Of a DNA stretch of 64,000 nt, positions 1 through 8,265 are shown piece after piece (positions within the stretch are counted from its first letter, which is position 1; each line of letters starts with the position of its first letter). The notes below the pieces were generated by a model. It searched no databases. It was not told where the DNA came from and was given only the letters and a program-made list of their open reading frames with translations. The position numbers and the translations under genes are program-made. Origin of the DNA: Oxalobacteraceae sp. CFBP 13730 (lineage in GTDB: Bacteria; Pseudomonadota; Gammaproteobacteria; Burkholderiales; Burkholderiaceae_D); the NCBI GenBank assembly GCA_014841835.1, contig JACYUQ010000003.1, forward strand, positions 868,001 through 932,000, read 5' to 3'.

Positions 1-314
1 TAAGTTTATCCCGCGTGCTGCGCGAGTCGCTCGACAATGTGTATCGCCATTCGCTTGCCAGCCGTGTTCAGCTGCATCTGACCAGCGCGAACGGCATGCT
101 TGAACTGCGCATCAGCGACAACGGCGTCGGGTTCAACCCGCAGGCGCTACGCAAGTCGAGCAGCTTTGGCCTGGCGACGCAGCAGGAACAAGTCGCCGCC
201 CATGGTGGCACCTTGACCATCGACAGTGCCCAGGCACAAGGCGCGTGCCTTGTCGTGCGCCTGCCATTGGTGACGACGCAGACGAGCACAAAGGGCGTCG
301 ATCGGCTGACCTAG
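1..314 (+). CDS. Sensor histidine kinase, C-terminal ATPase fragment (cut by window edge)
   Basis: The frame is open from the first bases of the window to a TAG at 312-314, so only about the last 103 residues are present. The fragment carries the GHKL ATP-binding fold: an N-box-like stretch (RESLDNVYRHS), a G1 box (ISDNGVGFNP), a glycine-containing FGLATQQEQV stretch and a final GACLVVRLPL strand. The arrangement matches the NarX/LiaS/DegS type of two-component kinase, whose ATPase domain is at the C-terminus. The sensor and phosphoacceptor parts lie outside the window, so its signal is unknown. It reads toward katE but is separated from it by 231 bases, so co-transcription is not evident. 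Confidence 0.85.
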   Translation, partial: SLSRVLRESLDNVYRHSLASRVQLHLTSANGMLELRISDNGVGFNPQALRKSSSFGLATQQEQVAAHGGTLTIDSAQAQGACLVVRLPLVTTQTSTKGVDRLT

Positions 315-545
315 TGGCCTGCCGACACCCTTATTGCGATGCTGCACTGCTGGCCTGATATGCATCAATGCCGCACGAATATCTTGTTTATTACCGAGCA
401 AGTCGTCGATTGAAAATCCTGATCGATATCATAGGAATAATTGAATATTGATCCTGCTGTGTGTGTGTGAACTCACAGTGGAGGGGCAACGTGCTGGGCT
501 ATGTTATTGGGAGTTTAATTATCCCTACAACAAACGAGGAACAGC

Positions 546-2957
546 ATGCCAACATCCAAGCACCCCAGCTCCTTCGATGGCGCCGGTTCGGTCCTGAGCA
601 CGGTGGCCGGTCCATCCGGTGCCAAGCCGCCCCAGAGCCTGGGCGTCAGCAACCCGATCGCGGATCGTTTGCTCGATAAAATCCCTGCAGAGCAAGAGCT
701 TGCAGCGGCACGTCCATTCAATGCCAACAAGGCCAGCGAGTATGGCGATGCGTCGCGTACGCCGGCAGTTGGCGAAACCTTCAAGCCGTCGACCCACGCC
801 GCCACCGGCAGCACGACGACCGAAATCATCGCCAATGACAAGGTTGGCGATGGCAATCCACCACAAGGCGAAAACGCCACCGTCGATCCACTCGACCGCG
901 TGCGCGTCGACCCGGCCGACCGTCACCTGACCACGAACCAGGGTGTCCCGGTTTCGGACAACCAGCATTCGTTGAAGGCCGGCCTGCGTGGTCCGACCCT
1001 GCTCGAAGACTTCGTGCTGCGCGAAAAGATCAGCCATTTCGACCATGAGCGCATCCCTGAGCGCGTCGTGCACGCACGCGGCTCGGCTGCGCACGGCTAT
1101 TTCGAGTCCTACGACAACTTCAGCGCACTGACCCGCGCGATCCCGTTTGCCAAGAAGGGCAAGCGCACGCCAGTGTTCCTGCGCTTCTCGACCGTGGCCG
1201 GCGAACGTGGTTCGACCGACACCGCACGTGACGTGCGTGGTTTTGCGGTCAAGTTCTACACCGAAGAAGGCAACTGGGATCTGGTGGGTAACAACATGCC
1301 CGTGTTCTTCATCCAGGACGCGATGAAGTTCCCTGACCTGGTGCACGCAGCCAAGCCTGAACCGCATCACGCGATGCCACAGGCGGCCACTGCCCACGAC
1401 ACGTTCTGGGATTTCGCCTCGCTGTCGCCGGAAATCGCGCACATGCTGATGTGGACGATGTCGGACCGCGCCATTCCGCGTAGCTACCGCACGATGCAGG
1501 GCTTCGGCGTGCACACGTTCCGCCTGATCAATGCACAGGGCGAAGCGCGTTTCGTGAAATTCCACTGGACGCCGATGCAGGGTACGCACTCGCTGGTGTG
1601 GGACGAAGCGGTGCGCATCTCGGGCGCCGATTCCGACTTCCACCGCCGCGACCTCTGGGAAGCCATCGAAGCCGGCAATTTCCCTGAATGGGAACTGGGC
1701 CTGCAGATCTTTACCGAAGAGCAGGCTGCCAGCTTCGCCTTCGACGTACTCGATCCGACCAAGCTGATCCCGGAAGAACTGGTGCCGCTGACCCCGGTCG
1801 GCAAGATGGTGCTGGACCGCAATCCGGACAACTTCTTTGCCGAAACCGAGCAAGTCGCATTCTGCACCTCGCACGTCGTGCCGGGCATCGACTTCTCGAA
1901 CGACCCGCTGCTGCAAGGTCGTAACTTCTCGTACCAGGATACCCAGCTGACCCGTCTGGGCGGCCCGAACTTCCACGAGATCCCGATCAACTCGCCGATC
2001 GTTCAGATCCAGAACAACCAGCGCGACGGTTTCCATCGCCAGGCCATCAACCGCGGCCGCGTGAACTACGAACCGAATTCGCTGGGCGGCGGTGTGCCAT
2101 ATCAGGCTGGTCCTGCAGGCTTCACCAGCTTCCCGGAGACGATCGCAGCGGACAAAGTGCGCGGCAACCCTGAACTGTTTGCTGACCACTACTCGCAGGC
2201 ACGCCTGTTCTGGCAGAGCCAGAGCACGCCAGAGCAGAACCACATCGTCAATGCATTCCGTTTCGAGCTGACCCGCGTGCAAACGCCGGCCGTGCGCGAG
2301 CGTGTGCTGGCGCTGCTGGCGAATGTCGATGACGTGCTGGTGTCCCGCGTGGCCGAAGGTCTGGGCATGGATGTGCCAGCACCGCTGCCACTGGCAACGG
2401 ATGCGCCGATTCCAACCTATCCGCCATCGCCAGCGCTGTCGCTGATGAGCCGTCCGGGTGTCACCGGCATCAAGGGCCGTCGCGTCGCGGTGCTGATCGC
2501 GTCGGGCGTCGATGACAAGGCAGTCAAGAGCCAGTACGGCAGCCTGCTCAAGGATGGCGCCGTGCCACGCATGGTCGGTAACATGCTGGGCAAGGTCAAG
2601 GCGCTCGACGGCGACCCGATCGACGTCGAGATCTCGGTCGAAGCTGGCCCATCGGTCATGTACGACGCAGTGATCGTGCCGGACGGCGACCAGGCTGTCG
2701 CAACCCTGGCCAAGAACGCACAGGTGCTGGAATTCCTGCGCGAGCAATACCGTCACGGCAAGCCGATCCTTGTGTTCGGCGCCGGTTCGGACCTGCTGAC
2801 CAAGGCCATGATCCCGACCACGCTGCCGGACGGTTCGGACGATCCGGGCCTGATCATGGGCGATGCTGCCAATGCCGATGCGGCCGTGGCAGCGTTCAAG
2901 ACGGCGCTTGCCGGCTTCCGCGTGTTTGCCCGCGAAACCGATCCACCATCGGTATAA
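546..2957 (+). CDS. katE: Large-subunit (clade 2) catalase HPII
   Basis: Haem catalase that dismutates hydrogen peroxide in the cytoplasm. The 803 residues fit the large-subunit class (E. coli HPII is 753). The distal-pocket histidine is His176 in [12 protein letters not shown], the distal asparagine is in [11 protein letters not shown], and the haem-ligating tyrosine is in the FSYQDTQ segment. After about residue 640 comes a DJ-1/PfpI-like class I amidotransferase fold ([14 protein letters not shown]), the C-terminal domain typical of HPII. The first 110 residues are a low-complexity extension common in this clade. The ATG at 546 follows a GAGGA ribosome site at 536-540. A strong terminator lies downstream, so the gene is probably monocistronic. 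The general-stress control known for HPII genes is not visible here. Confidence 0.97.
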   Translation: MPTSKHPSSFDGAGSVLSTVAGPSGAKPPQSLGVSNPIADRLLDKIPAEQELAAARPFNANKASEYGDASRTPAVGETFKPSTHAATGSTTTEIIANDKVGDGNPPQGENATVDPLDRVRVDPADRHLTTNQGVPVSDNQHSLKAGLRGPTLLEDFVLREKISHFDHERIPERVVHARGSAAHGYFESYDNFSALTRAIPFAKKGKRTPVFLRFSTVAGERGSTDTARDVRGFAVKFYTEEGNWDLVGNNMPVFFIQDAMKFPDLVHAAKPEPHHAMPQAATAHDTFWDFASLSPEIAHMLMWTMSDRAIPRSYRTMQGFGVHTFRLINAQGEARFVKFHWTPMQGTHSLVWDEAVRISGADSDFHRRDLWEAIEAGNFPEWELGLQIFTEEQAASFAFDVLDPTKLIPEELVPLTPVGKMVLDRNPDNFFAETEQVAFCTSHVVPGIDFSNDPLLQGRNFSYQDTQLTRLGGPNFHEIPINSPIVQIQNNQRDGFHRQAINRGRVNYEPNSLGGGVPYQAGPAGFTSFPETIAADKVRGNPELFADHYSQARLFWQSQSTPEQNHIVNAFRFELTRVQTPAVRERVLALLANVDDVLVSRVAEGLGMDVPAPLPLATDAPIPTYPPSPALSLMSRPGVTGIKGRRVAVLIASGVDDKAVKSQYGSLLKDGAVPRMVGNMLGKVKALDGDPIDVEISVEAGPSVMYDAVIVPDGDQAVATLAKNAQVLEFLREQYRHGKPILVFGAGSDLLTKAMIPTTLPDGSDDPGLIMGDAANADAAVAAFKTALAGFRVFARETDPPSV

Positions 2958-2966
2958 GTCAGTCCA

Positions 2967-3048
2967 GCCCATCTGCCCTCACGACGGGGGCAGATGGGCC
3001 TGATGACAGCACAGCAAGAAAAAAGACACCAATCGGTGTCTTTTTTTT
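2967..3048 (+). terminator. Double hairpin terminator after katE
   Basis: Two consecutive stems follow the katE stop. The first pairs GCCCATCTGCCC (2967-2978) with its complement ending at 2999. The second pairs AAAAAAGACACC (3019-3030) with GGTGTCTTTTTT (3034-3045) and runs into a T tract. The second is a classic intrinsic terminator. Its A-rich 5' side means it could also stop transcription from the other strand. Confidence 0.85.
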
Positions 3049-3190
3049 ATTAACTTTTCATAAATGCTCTATTTACTGGAACGAATTATTCGCGTAACCT
3101 GTTGGTTGTTATTTTGTTACCAAGTGGTATGTACGCCCCGTGGCTGCACTTGGATGACCGACCCAACACCATGTAACCGAAAGGCATTTG

Positions 3191-4273
3191 ATGACACTTG
3201 GCCATGCAACCGGTGACCGCATCGCGTTTTTGCGAATTGTCATGATTTTCGGTGTCATCATGTTGCACACGCCGGCCTATGTACCGATGTCTGCCATCGG
3301 CGATGGCGTATTTGACCTGATCAAGGCCTTTTTCCAGCTTGCCGTGTTCCGCGCCAGCGTGCCGGTCCTGACAGTCATCTCGGGTTATCTGCTGTTCAGA
3401 TCCCGCATCGACCAGGAACCGGTACGTTGCCTGACCAAAAAGGCGCGCACGATCCTGATTCCCTTCCTGTGCTTTAACCTGCCACTGGCGCCCGTGGCGC
3501 TGGGCGCCGAGATGTTTGGTGGCATGCACTTGTCGGCCAACTTGTGGCCGTTCGATGCAACAGGCTGGTTGAATGCAGCGTTCGGCCTGACTGACTCGCC
3601 CATCAATTACCCACTGAATTTTCTGCGCGACCTGATCGTGCTGATCCTGCTGGCGCCCGTATTTGGCTGGTTGATGCGCAAGGCCGCCTGGGCCGGACTG
3701 GTGCTCGTATCGGTCGTCTTCATGGGCGATTTCGACGGGCATCTGCTGCAGCGCAATCTGATGGCGGTACAGTTCTACGTTGGCGGCATGGCAGCAGTGC
3801 GGGCGTGGGACTTGCGCTGCCTCGATCGCCACGCTGGCATCCTGTTCGTCACCTTCCTGCTCGCCTGTCTCGCCACCCTGCATTTCCGGATGGAAGACAC
3901 GACGTACCTGCGCCTGGCTGCGCCATTCCTTCTCTGGCCCGCAACCGCCTGGGCGGCCAGTACGCGGTTTGGCGTGTGGCTGGTGGGCATGAGCAAATAC
4001 AGCTTTTTCCTGTTCCTGGGCCATGCACCGATCTTGATGCTGACCTGGATCCTGTATTGCCGGTACGGCAGCGCCATTCCCTATCCGGTCTACTGGGTGA
4101 TGGCGCCGCTGATCGTGAGCGCCATCCTGGTGGCCGTGTATCAGCTTGCGATCGGAACGATGCCGCGCATCTTCAAGGCCATGATCGGTGCCAGCAATAG
4201 CGCCAGGCCGGCGGCAGTACGGGCTGAGCAGCGCCGTGGGAGCCTGGCACAGCCTGCCGCCCTGAAGGTCTGA
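3191..4273 (+). CDS. Membrane acyltransferase, acyltransferase-3 family
   Basis: Predicted inner-membrane O-acyltransferase (OafA/YrhL-like) that would move an acyl group onto a surface glycan or other acceptor. The 360-residue protein is mostly hydrophobic with about ten membrane segments. It has the family's opening pattern: an R-x-x-F/L-R-I-V start in the first helix (GDRIAFLRIVMIF) followed by a His (MLHTP). The segment SVPVLTVISGYLLF corresponds to the family's 'F-F-V-I-S-G-Y' helix. I chose the ATG at 3191 because GAAAGG sits 6 bases upstream. An in-frame TTG directly before it has no advantage. The gene stands alone between katE and the zinc-ribbon gene, so its substrate is unknown. 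Confidence 0.8.
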   Translation: MTLGHATGDRIAFLRIVMIFGVIMLHTPAYVPMSAIGDGVFDLIKAFFQLAVFRASVPVLTVISGYLLFRSRIDQEPVRCLTKKARTILIPFLCFNLPLAPVALGAEMFGGMHLSANLWPFDATGWLNAAFGLTDSPINYPLNFLRDLIVLILLAPVFGWLMRKAAWAGLVLVSVVFMGDFDGHLLQRNLMAVQFYVGGMAAVRAWDLRCLDRHAGILFVTFLLACLATLHFRMEDTTYLRLAAPFLLWPATAWAASTRFGVWLVGMSKYSFFLFLGHAPILMLTWILYCRYGSAIPYPVYWVMAPLIVSAILVAVYQLAIGTMPRIFKAMIGASNSARPAAVRAEQRRGSLAQPAALKV

Positions 4274-4313
4274 TCCGTGGAATTGGGTGAGTTTCCTGCA
4301 GGGCAACGATCGC

Positions 4314-4319
4314 TATAAT
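4314..4319 (+). promoter_or_regulatory. Candidate -10 box upstream of the zinc-ribbon gene
   Basis: A perfect TATAAT lies 38 bases before the ATG at 4358. The region at the expected -35 position is poor (GTTTCC), so this is only a candidate promoter. Confidence 0.3.
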
Positions 4320-4357
4320 CGCCCTGTACCCTTACCCACTTTCAGGAAAGCCTCCCC

Positions 4358-5311
4358 ATGTTCTGTTCTCACTGCGGCGCCCCGATGGCACCGGATGCTG
4401 CTGCGTGCGCTGTTTGCGGCAAGGCGGCGACGGTCAATGCATCCCCCTCCGTCAACCTCGACAAAGCATCGCTGTACAGCGCCGACGATGGTGGCATTCC
4501 CGACGGTGTGAAAGGCTGGAGCTGGGGCGCATTCTTCCTGAACTGGATCTGGGCCATCGGCAATCGCAGCTGGATCGGCCTCTTGGCGCTGGTGCCGTAC
4601 GTGGGCTGGATCATGGCGTTCTGGCTGGGATTCAAGGGCCGCGAAATGGCCTGGAAAAACAAGCAGTGGGACAGCCTCGAGCATTTCAACCGCGTCCAGC
4701 GCAAGTGGTCGCAATGGGGTGTCGGCATCACGGTGGGCGCAGCGATCATCGGTATCCTTGCGGCCATTGCCGCCCCTGCATATCAGGACTACACGACACG
4801 CGAGCACGAGGCACAGCGCGCCGCCGAGCAGGCAGCGAATGCCGCGCCGCTCGCCGGCGGTAGCATCCTGGACAGCAATGCCGACAACCTGCCGACGTCA
4901 CTGCGCACGGTGGCCGGGCAGCTGGAACGCAAGACCGGCGCCGATGGCACTGGCGCGCTGCTGCTCGATGGCCAGGCCCTGTTCACGGGCGAGGATGCAC
5001 GCTGGCAGTTCCCGCTGCGCAGCTTCACGCTGGCGGGCGGCAAGGAAGCGATCCTGATCGCCAGCAGCGGTGGCCGCGGCAACAGTTGCGAGACGCTGTT
5101 CTACTTTTTGCTGGCCGACGCATCCGGCGTCACGCCCACGCCGCTGTTCGGCACCTGCGCCGCGCAAGGCAGCATCGCGCAGCGTGGCGATACCATCACC
5201 ATCAAGCTGCCGGACGTGAACCGCGCATCGACGATCGTGCTCCAGAACGGTGTCGTGCGCGCCGATGGCCAGGTCGTGAGCCTGACCGGCATGAACGATC
5301 CATCGCGCTAG
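4358..5311 (+). CDS. Zinc-ribbon membrane protein with a pilin-like hydrophobic segment
   Basis: A 317-residue protein of unknown function. It begins with a double CxxC zinc ribbon (CSHCGAPM near residue 3, CAVCGK near 19). A hydrophobic block (about residues 49-90, WSWGAFFLNWIWAIG onward) resembles proteins with DUF2628-like membrane helices. At about residues 128-145 is IIGILAAIAAPAYQDYT, which looks like the N-terminal helix of a type IV pilin but lacks the Gly/Phe cleavage site and is internal. The last 150 residues read as a soluble beta-rich domain. The stop overlaps the stop of the convergent gene at 5308 by four bases. Real coding is clear from codon use; the role is not. Confidence 0.75.
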   Translation: MFCSHCGAPMAPDAAACAVCGKAATVNASPSVNLDKASLYSADDGGIPDGVKGWSWGAFFLNWIWAIGNRSWIGLLALVPYVGWIMAFWLGFKGREMAWKNKQWDSLEHFNRVQRKWSQWGVGITVGAAIIGILAAIAAPAYQDYTTREHEAQRAAEQAANAAPLAGGSILDSNADNLPTSLRTVAGQLERKTGADGTGALLLDGQALFTGEDARWQFPLRSFTLAGGKEAILIASSGGRGNSCETLFYFLLADASGVTPTPLFGTCAAQGSIAQRGDTITIKLPDVNRASTIVLQNGVVRADGQVVSLTGMNDPSR

Positions 5312-5544
5312 TTGCGCCGCTTCTTCCAGCTGTAATCGGCGCCCGTGACGTCCACGCCGGGATGGCCCACCACGTCCGGATGCTCCGAGCACATGGTGAT
5401 GAAGCGGATGCCTTCGCCATCGCGCTGGCGCTTGCGCAGCGCCTCCATGAAGCTCATCGCCGGTACCATCTCGGTCGTGTCGAAGCTCTGCGCATGTGGG
5501 TGGGTGGCCGCGCCATCCACGATTGTCCAGTACACCATGTACAT
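5308..5544 (-). CDS. Small conserved hypothetical protein
   Basis: A 78-residue, probably cytoplasmic protein beginning MYMVYWTIVDG and ending in a basic KKRR tail. I do not know its function. A longer reading starts at 5559, but GCAGGAGA at 5550-5557 is a good ribosome site 5 bases before the ATG at 5544, so the shorter start is preferred. It is convergent with, and overlaps by four bases, the zinc-ribbon gene. Confidence 0.65.
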   Translation of the reverse strand: MYMVYWTIVDGAATHPHAQSFDTTEMVPAMSFMEALRKRQRDGEGIRFITMCSEHPDVVGHPGVDVTGADYSWKKRRN

Positions 5545-5662
5545 TGATTTCTCCTGCATTGTGAGTCAGCACATTGTCGCCTGAAATAGTTCTCATCAGC
5601 AGAATGGGCACGCTACCCAAAAAAACCCCGTCAGAAAGTAGGACTGGTCCGAAATCTGCCCG

Positions 5663-5726
5663 CTATGTGAACCACTTAACATAGTGAGTACCGTGCGACC
5701 GTTAGTCTGTTGTCATGTTCACTATG
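5663..5726 (+). promoter_or_regulatory. Paired inverted repeats upstream of the glycosidase-reductase fusion gene
   Basis: CTATGT (5663-5668) faces ACATAG (5679-5684). The second arm is also part of CATAGTGA (5680-5687), whose complement TCACTATG recurs at 5719-5726. Three related half-sites just before the ATG at 5740 suggest an operator. The regulator is unknown and no regulator gene is adjacent. Confidence 0.35.
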
Positions 5727-5739
5727 CAGGTAAGCTTTC

Positions 5740-7992
5740 ATGACTCTTCGCACCGATTCCCAGCCCGACCTCGCCCTGTGGGGCGGGCTCGAATGCACGG
5801 TTAACCGCGTTCGCGACGACTACTTCAGCCAGATGGACCGCAACGGCCACGCTGGCCGCCTGCAAGATATTGAACGCTTCGCATCGCTTGGCATCCAGGC
5901 GATCCGCTACCCAGTACTGTGGGAGCGCACGGCGCCCGACGGCATCGACAAGGCCGACTGGTCATGGGCCGACGAGCGCCTACCGGCGCTGCGCGACCTG
6001 GGTGTCAATCCGATCGTGGGCCTGATCCACCACGGCAGCGGCCCCCGTCACACGAGCCTCATCGATCCCGCCTTCCCCGACCAGCTGGCCGAATATGCCG
6101 GCGCCGTGGCCGCCCGCTATCCGTGGGTCGAGCATTACACGCCCGTCAACGAGATCTGCACCACCGCACGCTTCTCGGGCCTGGCCGGTGTCTGGTACCC
6201 GCATGGCGGCGACGAAGCCACGTTCATCCGCGCGCTGCTGATCCAGTGCCGCGCGACGGTGCTGTCGATGCGCGCGATCCGCGCCGTCAATCCACATGCA
6301 AAACTGGTCCAGACCGACGATCTGTCCAAGACCTACGGCACGCCCGAGATGCAGGACATCGCGAACTACTTCAACGAGCGCCGCTGGCTCGCCTGGGATC
6401 TTCTATGCGGGATGGTCGACACGGGCCACAAGCTGTGGGACTACCTGCTCGACTCGGGCGCCACGGCTGACGAATTGCGCTGGTTCCGTGACAACCCGTG
6501 CCCGCCCGATGTGATCGGCGTGAACTACTACGTCACCAGCGAGCGCTGGCTTGACCATCGTCCCGAACGCTATCCCGAAAGCCACCGTCACACCTACCGG
6601 GGCGTGGCGCACGCCGACATCGAGGCGCCGCGCGCGCTGGCCACGCCCACGCCCGGCATCGCCCCGCTGTTGATGGAAACCTGGGAACGTTACGGCATCC
6701 CGATCGCGATCACCGAAGCGCACATCGATGCCAACCGCGAAGACCAGCTGCGCTGGCTCGTCGAAATCTGGAATGCTGCGCACAAGGCGCGCCAGCAGGG
6801 CGCCGACATCCGCGCCGTCACGGTCTGGGCGCTGCTGGGTTCGTTCGACTGGAACAGCCTGGTGACCGCCTGCCACGGCTACTACGAACCAGGCCCGTTC
6901 GACGTGCGCTCGCCCACGCCCCGCCCTACCGCGCTCGCAACCCTGATGCGCGAACTGGCCAGCAAGCGTGCGCTGTCCAATCCCGTCTTGCAGGGCGAAG
7001 GCTGGTGGCGCCGGCCGGGCCGCTTCTGGTGCAAACCCGTGGCCACCCGCACGGCGGTGGCCGATATTGCCGTGCGCAGCCAGTTCAAGTCGGCGCCCGT
7101 GCAGCCGATCCTGATCACGGGCGCAACCGGCACACTGGGCGCAGCGTTCAAGCGCATCTGCGAAGCGCGCAACCTGGCCTGCCACGCGCTCACGCGGCAA
7201 GAGATGGACATCACCGACCCGGCCTCGGTCGACGCGGCGATCGTGCGTTTCAAGCCGTGGGCGATCATCAATGCGGGCGGCTTCGTGCGGATTGATGAAG
7301 CCGAGACCGACAGCGAGCGCTGCATGCGCGAAAACACGCTGGGTCCGACCGTGCTGGCGCTTGCATGCATGCGCCATGCGCTGCGCTTCATGACGTTCTC
7401 GAGCGACCTGGTATTCGACGGCGCCAAGGGCGCGCCGTATGTCGAATCCGATGCGACCAATCCGCTGGGCGTCTACGGACGCAGCAAGCTCGATGCCGAA
7501 ACCCGCGTGCTGGACGCCGATCCGCAGGCGCTCGTGATCCGCACCAGCGCGTTTTTCGGGCCATGGGACCGGCACAACTTCGTGACCCAGGCGCTGGGCG
7601 CGCTGGCCAATGGCGAGCCGTTCCAGGCTGCGGGCGACATGATCGTCTCGCCGACCTATGTGCCGGATCTGGTGAAGGTCGCGCTCGACCTCATGATCGA
7701 CCGCGAGCGCGGCATCTGGCACCTGACCAATGGCGACGCGGTGAGCTGGGCCGAGCTGGCGCGGCGCGCCTGCGCGGCAGCGGGGATGTCAGCGGACGGC
7801 TTGCAGGAGGTTGCGGCTGACGCTCTGGAGTATCCCGCGCAGCGCCCGGCATTCAGTGCGCTGGGCAGCGAACGTGCGCTGCTGTTGCCGTCGCTGGACG
7901 ATGCGTTGCAGCGCTATGCGCATGCGGTGCAGGAAGCGGCCGGCGGCGCGGGGATCCGGCAGGCGGGGGAAGCGGCGCATTACGCGCGTTGA
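5740..7992 (+). CDS. Fusion of GH1-like glycoside hydrolase and RmlD-like sugar-nucleotide reductase
   Basis: A 750-residue two-domain protein. Residues ~10-430 resemble family 1 glycoside hydrolases: a TIM-barrel-like sequence, TPVNEI near residue 133 at the position of the usual acid/base 'T-x-N-E-P', and ITEAH near 327 at the position of the nucleophile 'I/V-T-E-N-G'. Both glutamates are kept but their surroundings are atypical. Residues ~455-735 are an extended SDR fold like dTDP-4-dehydrorhamnose reductase: GATGTLG cofactor loop near 458, SSDLVFDG, and a Y-x-x-x-K pair in VYGRSKLDAE. The two parts belong to different pathways. The real substrates are unknown, and a standalone RfbD is present at 53459-54376. 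The start follows an AGG site 9 bases upstream. Confidence 0.85.
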   Translation: MTLRTDSQPDLALWGGLECTVNRVRDDYFSQMDRNGHAGRLQDIERFASLGIQAIRYPVLWERTAPDGIDKADWSWADERLPALRDLGVNPIVGLIHHGSGPRHTSLIDPAFPDQLAEYAGAVAARYPWVEHYTPVNEICTTARFSGLAGVWYPHGGDEATFIRALLIQCRATVLSMRAIRAVNPHAKLVQTDDLSKTYGTPEMQDIANYFNERRWLAWDLLCGMVDTGHKLWDYLLDSGATADELRWFRDNPCPPDVIGVNYYVTSERWLDHRPERYPESHRHTYRGVAHADIEAPRALATPTPGIAPLLMETWERYGIPIAITEAHIDANREDQLRWLVEIWNAAHKARQQGADIRAVTVWALLGSFDWNSLVTACHGYYEPGPFDVRSPTPRPTALATLMRELASKRALSNPVLQGEGWWRRPGRFWCKPVATRTAVADIAVRSQFKSAPVQPILITGATGTLGAAFKRICEARNLACHALTRQEMDITDPASVDAAIVRFKPWAIINAGGFVRIDEAETDSERCMRENTLGPTVLALACMRHALRFMTFSSDLVFDGAKGAPYVESDATNPLGVYGRSKLDAETRVLDADPQALVIRTSAFFGPWDRHNFVTQALGALANGEPFQAAGDMIVSPTYVPDLVKVALDLMIDRERGIWHLTNGDAVSWAELARRACAAAGMSADGLQEVAADALEYPAQRPAFSALGSERALLLPSLDDALQRYAHAVQEAAGGAGIRQAGEAAHYAR

Positions 7993-8253
7993 TGGCCGCC
8001 GTTGTTGGACCGTCGTACCCGCGGAGGCGGGTACCCAAGTGGCAGGCGTTGCCACTGGCACCGACACGTCGCGGCAGCGCCAGGGCCTTGGGTTCCCGCC
8101 TTCGCGGGAACGACGTGTGCGCGTTGATGGCCGCCGTTGTTGGACCGTCGCACCCGCGGAGGCGGGTACCCAAGTGTCACGCGCTGCCACTGGCACCGAC
8201 ACGTCGCGGCAGCGCCAGGGCCTTGGGTTCCCGCCTTCGCGGGAACGACGTGT
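7984..8253. repeat. Tandem pair of REPIN-like palindromic elements, 2 x 135 bp
   Basis: Two copies, 7984-8118 and 8119-8253, are nearly identical with period exactly 135. Each copy contains a small hairpin (ACCCGCGGAGGCGGGT) and, after about 50 bases, an inverted relative (TTCCCGCCTTCGCGGGAA). The outer arms GTCGTACCCGCG...CCCAAG and CTTGGG...CGGGAACGAC are themselves inverted, so each copy folds as a REP doublet. The pair sits exactly between two convergent genes, a usual place for REP elements, and may also act as a transcription barrier. No RAYT transposase is in the window. Confidence 0.85.
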
Positions 8254-8265
8254 TTGCGTCGCAGG

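Noticed and set aside
525..2972. 815-residue minus-strand reading frame opposite katE
   Set aside because: Arg/His/Gln-rich shadow of a high-GC gene; katE on the plus strand has all its family motifs.
3086..4306. 406-residue minus-strand reading frame
   Set aside because: Shadow of the membrane acyltransferase gene; composition is Gln/His/Arg-rich.
7984..8253. CRISPR-like array
   Set aside because: Only two units, repeat length 135 with internal palindromes and no unique spacers; fits REPIN, not CRISPR.
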